From Campylobacteraceae bacterium (GTDB lineage Bacteria > Campylobacterota > Campylobacteria > Campylobacterales > Sulfurovaceae): a stretch of DNA of 26,860 bases. The position numbers were made by a program, and so were the translations under genes. Each line of letters starts with the position of its first letter. Positions within the stretch are counted from its first letter, which is position 1. Below are positions 23,298 through 26,860 of the stretch, piece by piece. The notes below the pieces were generated by a model. It was given only the letters and a program-made list of their open reading frames with translations. It did no database searches and had not been told where the DNA came from. Location: assembly GCA_026982175.1 (NCBI GenBank), contig JALSHP010000042.1, positions 1 through 26,860 on the forward strand, given 5' to 3'.

Positions 23298-23915
23298 ATG
23301 TATAGCAAAACAATTATAGCAGGTAATCTAACAAGAGACATAGAAATGAGATACACACAAAATGGAGCAGCAATAGCAAGTACAGCAATTGCGAGTACTC
23401 GTAAATTTAAAGGTCAAAATGGAGAGCCTAAAGAAGAAGTACTTTTTTTGGATATTACTTTTTTTGGAAGAACTGGAGAAGTAGCCAATCAATATTTACG
23501 CAAAGGCTCAAAAGTTTTGGTAGACGGTAGACTCAAGCTTAACCAATGGACGGCACAAGACGGTAGCAAGCGTTCTAAGCACTCTTTAGACGTTGAAACA
23601 TTAACTATGCTTGGCAAGAATGGTGAGCCATCAGAAGAGCAGCCAACACAGAGAACCGTAGAAACTGAACCTACAACCTATTCAGAAAATGCAAAAAGGG
23701 GTGAGACTGTAGAAGTTGATTATTTAGGGGAAAAATCACAGGTGCAAAAACAAGTACTTCAAAAGATGCACGTAGGCAATGTTGTAGATGTAAATTTTAA
23801 ATCTTACTCTTTGCAATTTGTGAAAATGGATAATAGCACTTTTAAAGTTACAAAAGAGGGTTTGAATATGCAGGGTGACTTTATCATTCCAGAAGTGACA
23901 GAATTTAAAATATAA
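23298..23915 (+). CDS. ssb: Single-stranded DNA-binding protein with atypical C-terminus, 205 aa
   Basis: Residues 1 to about 108 are a bacterial SSB OB fold: I-I-A-G-N-L-T-R-D-I-E, V-L-F-L-D-I-T-F-F-G-R-T, Y-L-R-K-G-S-K-V-L-V-D-G-R-L and W-T-A-Q-D-G-S-K-R. A polar linker follows (109-135). The remaining 70 residues form a second, probably beta-rich part and end E-V-T-E-F-K-I. The usual acidic tip D-D-D-I-P-F that recruits host repair proteins is absent. Plasmid SSBs coat the incoming strand and dampen SOS. Its promoter copy lacks H2. Confidence 0.92.
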   Translation: MYSKTIIAGNLTRDIEMRYTQNGAAIASTAIASTRKFKGQNGEPKEEVLFLDITFFGRTGEVANQYLRKGSKVLVDGRLKLNQWTAQDGSKRSKHSLDVETLTMLGKNGEPSEEQPTQRTVETEPTTYSENAKRGETVEVDYLGEKSQVQKQVLQKMHVGNVVDVNFKSYSLQFVKMDNSTFKVTKEGLNMQGDFIIPEVTEFKI

Positions 23916-23920
23916 ATGAG

Positions 23921-23996
23921 GGTTAGAGTACTTACAGGTACTCTTAAATAATTAGGGTCACTTGTAGCCGACCCTTTTAAATTTAAAGGTACTAAA
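23921..23996 (+). promoter_or_regulatory. Promoter-less leader (H1 and H2) after ssb
   Basis: Positions 23921-23977 are identical to the leader part of copy 3 (19792-19848) over 57 bases, but without the promoter. It begins 5 bases after the ssb stop, with H1 at 23925-23944 and H2 at 23955-23974. Then AAAGG precedes a 25-codon ORF. It is therefore an intercistronic copy, which favours a role in RNA. Confidence 0.85.
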
Positions 23997-24074
23997 ATGA
24001 AATATTTACAAGATTATATTGAGAGCAAGCAAACAGCCCTTTTTGATGATGAATACTCAAAAGAGGAGGCATAG
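23997..24074 (+). CDS. Small protein, 25 aa, with Q-T-A-L-F motif
   Basis: The ATG has AAAGG 6 bases upstream and a full H1-H2 leader, and the TAG is one base before the next ATG. The peptide is M-K-Y-L-Q-D-Y-I-E-S-K-Q-T-A-L-F-D-D-E-Y and then S-K-E-E-A. Q-T-A-L-F (residues 12-16) fits the clamp-binding pattern Q-x-x-L-F. It could be a functional peptide or a leader peptide that couples translation of the next gene. Confidence 0.55.
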   Translation: MKYLQDYIESKQTALFDDEYSKEEA

Positions 24075-24075
24075 T

Positions 24076-24333
24076 ATGAAAACTATAGCCCTTTGCAAAG
24101 ATAACCTCTTAGAGAATGAAAGAGAGGTTAGCTATGAAGAAATTTATAACGGCTTACTCTCTTATAAAATGTTTACTAAGCACTACCCAAAAAATATCAC
24201 GTTTGAGAATTGTTTGCTTTTGTACTTGAGTAATGCCGATGGTTTATCCTCAACGTATGAATGTAGAGATTTTGAAAATCTAAAAAACTATTGTTATAGT
24301 AAATTTAAAAATTTTGGTAGGGTGGCATCATGA
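24076..24333 (+). CDS. Hypothetical protein, 85 aa
   Basis: The start is the ATG at 24076 because GAGGAGG lies 7 bases upstream. The frame is also open to a TTG further upstream, which would overlap the 25-codon ORF. The protein is small and soluble, with Y-E-E-I-Y-N-G-L-L-S-Y-K-M-F-T-K-H-Y-P and two Cys in the second half. No family is recognised. Its stop overlaps the next start as ATGA. Confidence 0.7.
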   Translation: MKTIALCKDNLLENEREVSYEEIYNGLLSYKMFTKHYPKNITFENCLLLYLSNADGLSSTYECRDFENLKNYCYSKFKNFGRVAS

Positions 24334-24674
24334 AAGAAACCTCAAGAGAATGTCAAAGATATCAAGAGTTGCAAGATTTAAACTTGGCATTAGATTTAGT
24401 CGTTATTGAAGTTGATGGAAAAGAACAAGTCATCTATGAAGTTATAGAGGAATTTTTTGACAATACCCACGAAACCAAAACTTTTAAAAAGTTTGTAGAG
24501 GCAGAGTTACATTATCTAACTACCTCTTTTTCTTTTTTAGGCTTATATCTCATTTTCTCAACAAAAGCTAAAGCTACAGATGCGAAGCATAAACAGCAGT
24601 TAGTGCAGCCGATTTGCAAACAGATCTGTTTGGGTAGAACTGGAGAAGTTAAGCCTTGGGATTTCAAGGACTAG
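24330..24674 (+). CDS. Hypothetical protein, 114 aa, tail encoded by the inverted repeat
   Basis: It is coupled to the preceding gene. The first 70 residues are acidic and helical, and about residues 64-79 are hydrophobic (F-S-F-L-G-L-Y-L-I-F). From about residue 84 on, the protein is encoded by the right arm of the 178-bp repeat (from 24578), so the tail K-H-K-Q-Q-L-V-Q-P-I-C onward is probably not native. The gene may have been cut by the rearrangement that placed the repeat. No family is recognised. Confidence 0.6.
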   Translation: MKETSRECQRYQELQDLNLALDLVVIEVDGKEQVIYEVIEEFFDNTHETKTFKKFVEAELHYLTTSFSFLGLYLIFSTKAKATDAKHKQQLVQPICKQICLGRTGEVKPWDFKD

Positions 24675-24755
24675 AGTATTTTTGATGATACCAGGTCTTA
24701 GGATCTAAAATAAAAAATCCAACTCCTTACCTAATCCGCTTGCCGTCTGCAAGAC
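24578..24755 (-). repeat. Right arm of the 178-bp perfect inverted repeat
   Basis: This is the exact reverse complement of 15782-15959. It covers the 3' end of the preceding gene and ends in GTCTGCAAGAC. The two arms lie near oriV and near the probable oriT respectively. Confidence 0.97.
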
Positions 24756-24757
24756 GT

Positions 24758-24784
24758 ACAAAAATAGCTCTAAGCTATTTTTGT
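24758..24784. terminator. AT-rich hairpin, possibly bidirectional terminator
   Basis: ACAAAAATAGCT (24758-24769) pairs perfectly with AGCTATTTTTGT (24773-24784) around a 3-base loop. The A and T runs make it terminator-like on both strands. It lies just outside the right repeat arm. Confidence 0.55.
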
Positions 24785-24832
24785 GGTAGATGTGAAATTT
24801 CGGAGAAATTATCCTATGCTGTCCGCAGGACT

Positions 24833-24861
24833 ATAACTCCCTTGTGGGAGTTATTTTTTTT
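24833..24861 (+). terminator. Rho-independent terminator
   Basis: ATAACTCCC-TTGT-GGGAGTTAT is a 9-bp stem followed by a run of eight T. It is the clearest intrinsic terminator in the window. It ends plus-strand transcription from the ssb unit before the oriT region. Two other small hairpins precede it (AATTTC-GGA-GAAATT and GTCC-GCA-GGAC). Confidence 0.88.
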
Positions 24862-25387
24862 GCCTAATTATCGTTTAAGGTTTATTTAAGTTATCTCTTT
24901 TCTTTTTGTTGTTATGGTTCTTCTGAAATTTTTTCTGCGTTTTTGACGATGCCATCTGTGGTAAAAGTTTTTATCCCTGGTCCTCTTTGGATTTTGTCTT
25001 TTATTTTGGGGCTTAATATTTCCCTCCCTGGGGAAATCATCTTGCTTGTATCTCTTCGAGACGAGTACACGGTACATCGCCCTACGGGTACTAATCAAGA
25101 AGCTACTTTATGCCGATTTTTATTTTTTTGCTTGAGTGTTTCTTTTGATAGATCTTACGAGCAGAAAATTTCTATCGAAATATTTTTATTTGATGGAGCA
25201 ATACCTCTATTGAGGCACGCTAAAATTTCCGTTCGAATTTCACAAAATCAGATGAATAACTTGCCGCCCACGTATGGGCTAAATTGATAGCAGCTAAAGC
25301 GGCCATAAATTTACAAGTAATTCACAAGAGTTTTGCTATGCCGCGTTCGCTAAGAAAATTATTTTTTTTACGTTTTGAGTTTTTTTC
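24862..25387. other. Noncoding region including structured repeat copy B
   Basis: No gene is supported. Block 1 (25038-25103) matches copy A. The CCTC-TATT-GAGG hairpin lies near 25205, and ATGAATAACTTGCCG is at about 25252-25266. Hairpin ATTTCCC-TCCCTG-GGGAAAT lies near 25017. Frames open through it give unrelated protein sequence between the shared blocks. Confidence 0.65.
25038..25103 (+). repeat. Structured repeat, copy B block 1
   Basis: This is 62/66 identical to 18670-18735. Its hairpins are TCTC-TTC-GAGA and CCC-TAC-GGG. The stems match copy A and the loops differ. Confidence 0.85.
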
Positions 25388-25716
25388 GTGCAAGGCACTT
25401 TGTTGCAAGATTGAATACTGAATCGTATTCAATAATCAGATAGATATTTCTCCGAAATTTTTATATACAGAAAGAAGTACCTCTTCGAGGCACAAAGAAA
25501 ATTTACGTTTGATTTTTTATCTCGTATGTAATAATTTAGAAAATCCATTCTTGAGTACGCGGAGAGGTCCGCTATGACCTTTAGAGCGTGGAAGTAAATC
25601 AAAAAACAATGACAAGTCATTATTTTTTGATTTATCTTCTATGTCTTTTACTCGATTAAGCATCGAGTAAAAAGGGCGGATAATATCAAACTTTTAGCAA
25701 AGGTTTGATATTATCC
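25388..25716. other. Candidate origin of transfer (oriT)
   Basis: Successive inverted repeats lie directly upstream of the relaxase gene. They are GTGC-AAG-GCAC (25388-25398), ATTGAATAC-TGAATC-GTATTCAAT (25410-25433) and a 19-bp stem with one G-U position (25595-25613 with 25616-25634). Two more follow: TTTTACTCGAT-TAAGC-ATCGAGTAAAA (25646-25672) and GGATAATATCAAAC with GTTTGATATTATCC (25678-25691, 25703-25716). MobF oriT regions commonly lie beside the relaxase gene and contain such hairpins next to nic. The nic site itself is not identified. Confidence 0.5.
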
Positions 25717-25791
25717 TTTAAGAGCATTCATACCTAACGCCCAATGTCCTAGGGACACGGTCTAATTAAGATGGAAAAGGAGGTCTACACA

Positions 25792-26860
25792 ATGGTATCA
25801 ATGAGTAAACCTCAAGGTGTTTCACAAGCTCAAGGCTATTTAGCCAAAGAGAATTATTACCAAAAAAATTCCGAGATAGGGAAGTTTTTTGGTAATGGTT
25901 TAGAACATATTGGATTAGAGAAAGGTACAGAGGTTACACCAGAAATGTATAACCATTTACTTAGAGGTTATGACCCAGTAAGTGGAAAATCACTACATCC
26001 TAATTCGGGAAAAGAGGATAGAAGAGCAGGCATGGACGTAACATTTTCTGCCCCAAAATCTGTCTCTATTTTGATGGAAAATTATGAGGGTACGGGTGAA
26101 ATTTCTAAAGCAGAATTACTAAGAAATGCACATGAAAAAGCTGTGTCAAATGCTATGAAAAAGCTTGAAGAAAACTATGGAAAAACACGTATTTATAATG
26201 TGCATGGAGAGCGTGTAAAAGTTGATGCTAAACTCATTTATGCAACTTTCCAACATGATACAAGCAGGGAAGTTGCAGGCAATATTGATCCACAATTACA
26301 CTCACATAACTTTATTTTTACCTCTGTTTTTTATGATGATCCCAAGACTGGAGAGGTTAGAAATTTAGCATTATCTAATGAAGAAATTTATCAAAACAAG
26401 ATGTATTTAGGACAATTATACCGTTCCCAATTGGCTTCAAATATGGCAGAATTGGGATATAAAATAGAGGTGTCAGATAGGAAAAATGGCTTTTTTGAGT
26501 TAGAGGGATTGAGTAGAAATCAGATAGAAAAGTTCTCAAGTAGAGAAAATTTGATACTTGATATGCTGCCAAAATATAGAGAAAAATATCCAAAAATGAA
26601 AGAGGCTGAACTTTTACAACTCATCAAAAGTGATACCAAAAACGCAAAAAAAGAGATCGATCGTGATGCAGTAAGAGAGCAAAATTTAGAGAGAATGGAA
26701 GCCATAGGAATTGATAAATCACTTATAAATTCAATGGAAAACAGAGGGCAAAAAGAGCCAATTAATGAAGAGATTATGAGAGATCATATTGATAAATCAT
26801 TAAGCAATCTCATGGATAAACAGTCACTTTTTAGCCGTGAAGATCTCTCTAAAATGGTTT
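25792..26860 (+). CDS. MobF (TrwC/TraI-type) relaxase, N-terminal part (3' truncated)
   Basis: The first 356 residues are present and the gene runs off the window. The relaxase domain starts M-V-S-M-S-K and has the catalytic tyrosine pair Y22-Y23 in K-E-N-Y-Y-Q-K, the block G-M-D-V-T-F-S-A-P-K-S-V-S (80-92), and the metal-binding His155, His170 and His172 in F-Q-H and D-P-Q-L-H-S-H-N-F. These are the HUH hallmarks of TrwC/TraI enzymes, which nick oriT and pilot the strand through the T4SS. The spacing from His155 to His170 looks a few residues longer than in TrwC. AGGAGG lies 8-9 bases upstream of the ATG. A C-terminal helicase domain would be expected beyond the window. Confidence 0.95.
   Translation, partial: MVSMSKPQGVSQAQGYLAKENYYQKNSEIGKFFGNGLEHIGLEKGTEVTPEMYNHLLRGYDPVSGKSLHPNSGKEDRRAGMDVTFSAPKSVSILMENYEGTGEISKAELLRNAHEKAVSNAMKKLEENYGKTRIYNVHGERVKVDAKLIYATFQHDTSREVAGNIDPQLHSHNFIFTSVFYDDPKTGEVRNLALSNEEIYQNKMYLGQLYRSQLASNMAELGYKIEVSDRKNGFFELEGLSRNQIEKFSSRENLILDMLPKYREKYPKMKEAELLQLIKSDTKNAKKEIDRDAVREQNLERMEAIGIDKSLINSMENRGQKEPINEEIMRDHIDKSLSNLMDKQSLFSREDLSKMV

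Noticed and set aside
24943..25791. A hidden relaxosome accessory gene (TrwA/TraY-like) next to the relaxase
   Set aside because: No frame with a start, ribosome binding site and RHH pattern was found there; the region is dominated by hairpins.
26375..26705. Minus-strand ORFs at the right end
   Set aside because: They lie antisense to the relaxase gene, whose frame is open to the window edge and carries all HUH motifs.

Overview
The window is an AT-rich segment of a self-transmissible plasmid (or plasmid-like integrative element). It holds a full type IV secretion (T4SS) operon, an iteron-type replication origin with its initiator, a small ParA/RHH partition-like pair, a lysogeny-style repressor pair, a region of small accessory genes that looks like a conjugative leading region, and the start of a MobF (TrwC/TraI-like) relaxase gene. 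No rRNA, tRNA, transposase or CRISPR array was seen. The AT-rich codon use, the VirB3-VirB4 fusion and the virB gene order resemble conjugative plasmids of Campylobacterota (Campylobacter, Arcobacter, Sulfurimonas and relatives). That assignment is inference; no chromosomal marker is present.

Layout. 1-663 (+): C-terminal end of a gene entering from the left, containing a tandem in-frame 66-residue repeat; it could be the far end of the relaxase gene if the replicon is circular. 717-1421 (-): two unknown small genes. 1484-1518: hairpin at the end of the T4SS operon. 1510-13522 (-): one long operon, in transcription order a Cro-like regulator, an NlpC/P60 peptidoglycan hydrolase (VirB1 role), VirB2, VirB3/4, VirB5, an EexN-like lipoprotein, VirB6, a 52-residue VirB7 lipoprotein, VirB8, VirB9, VirB10, VirB11, VirD4 and a terminal lipoprotein. 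Most genes overlap or nearly touch. 13523-13678: divergent operator/promoter region. 13679-14434 (+): S24 (LexA/CI-like) repressor. 14426-15241 (-): Rep_3-type initiator, followed upstream by eight 22-bp iterons and AT-rich 9-mers (oriV).

15782-15959 and 24578-24755 form a perfect 178-bp inverted repeat enclosing the partition pair and the accessory region. Inside it, 17.2-24.7 kb carries ten plus-strand genes, including two DNA methyltransferase-like proteins, an SSB, an acidic protein, several unknowns and a 25-codon ORF. Five of the transcription units start with near-identical copies of a promoter-leader cassette (up to 147 bp identical). Its leader has two elements: H1, a hairpin with invariant TTACAG loop and compensatory stem changes, and H2, GGGTC-N10-GACCC. 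H2 also precedes the ParA-like gene and the T4SS hydrolase gene, which suggests plasmid-wide co-regulation.

Just upstream of the relaxase gene (25792 onward) is a series of strong hairpins, the best oriT candidate. All accessory genes point toward it. This is the geometry expected if they are a leading region transcribed from the incoming strand soon after transfer. Repeated promoters, SSB, orphan methyltransferases and Q-x-S-L-F/Y clamp-binding-like C-termini fit that reading. It is the most interesting hypothesis in the window.
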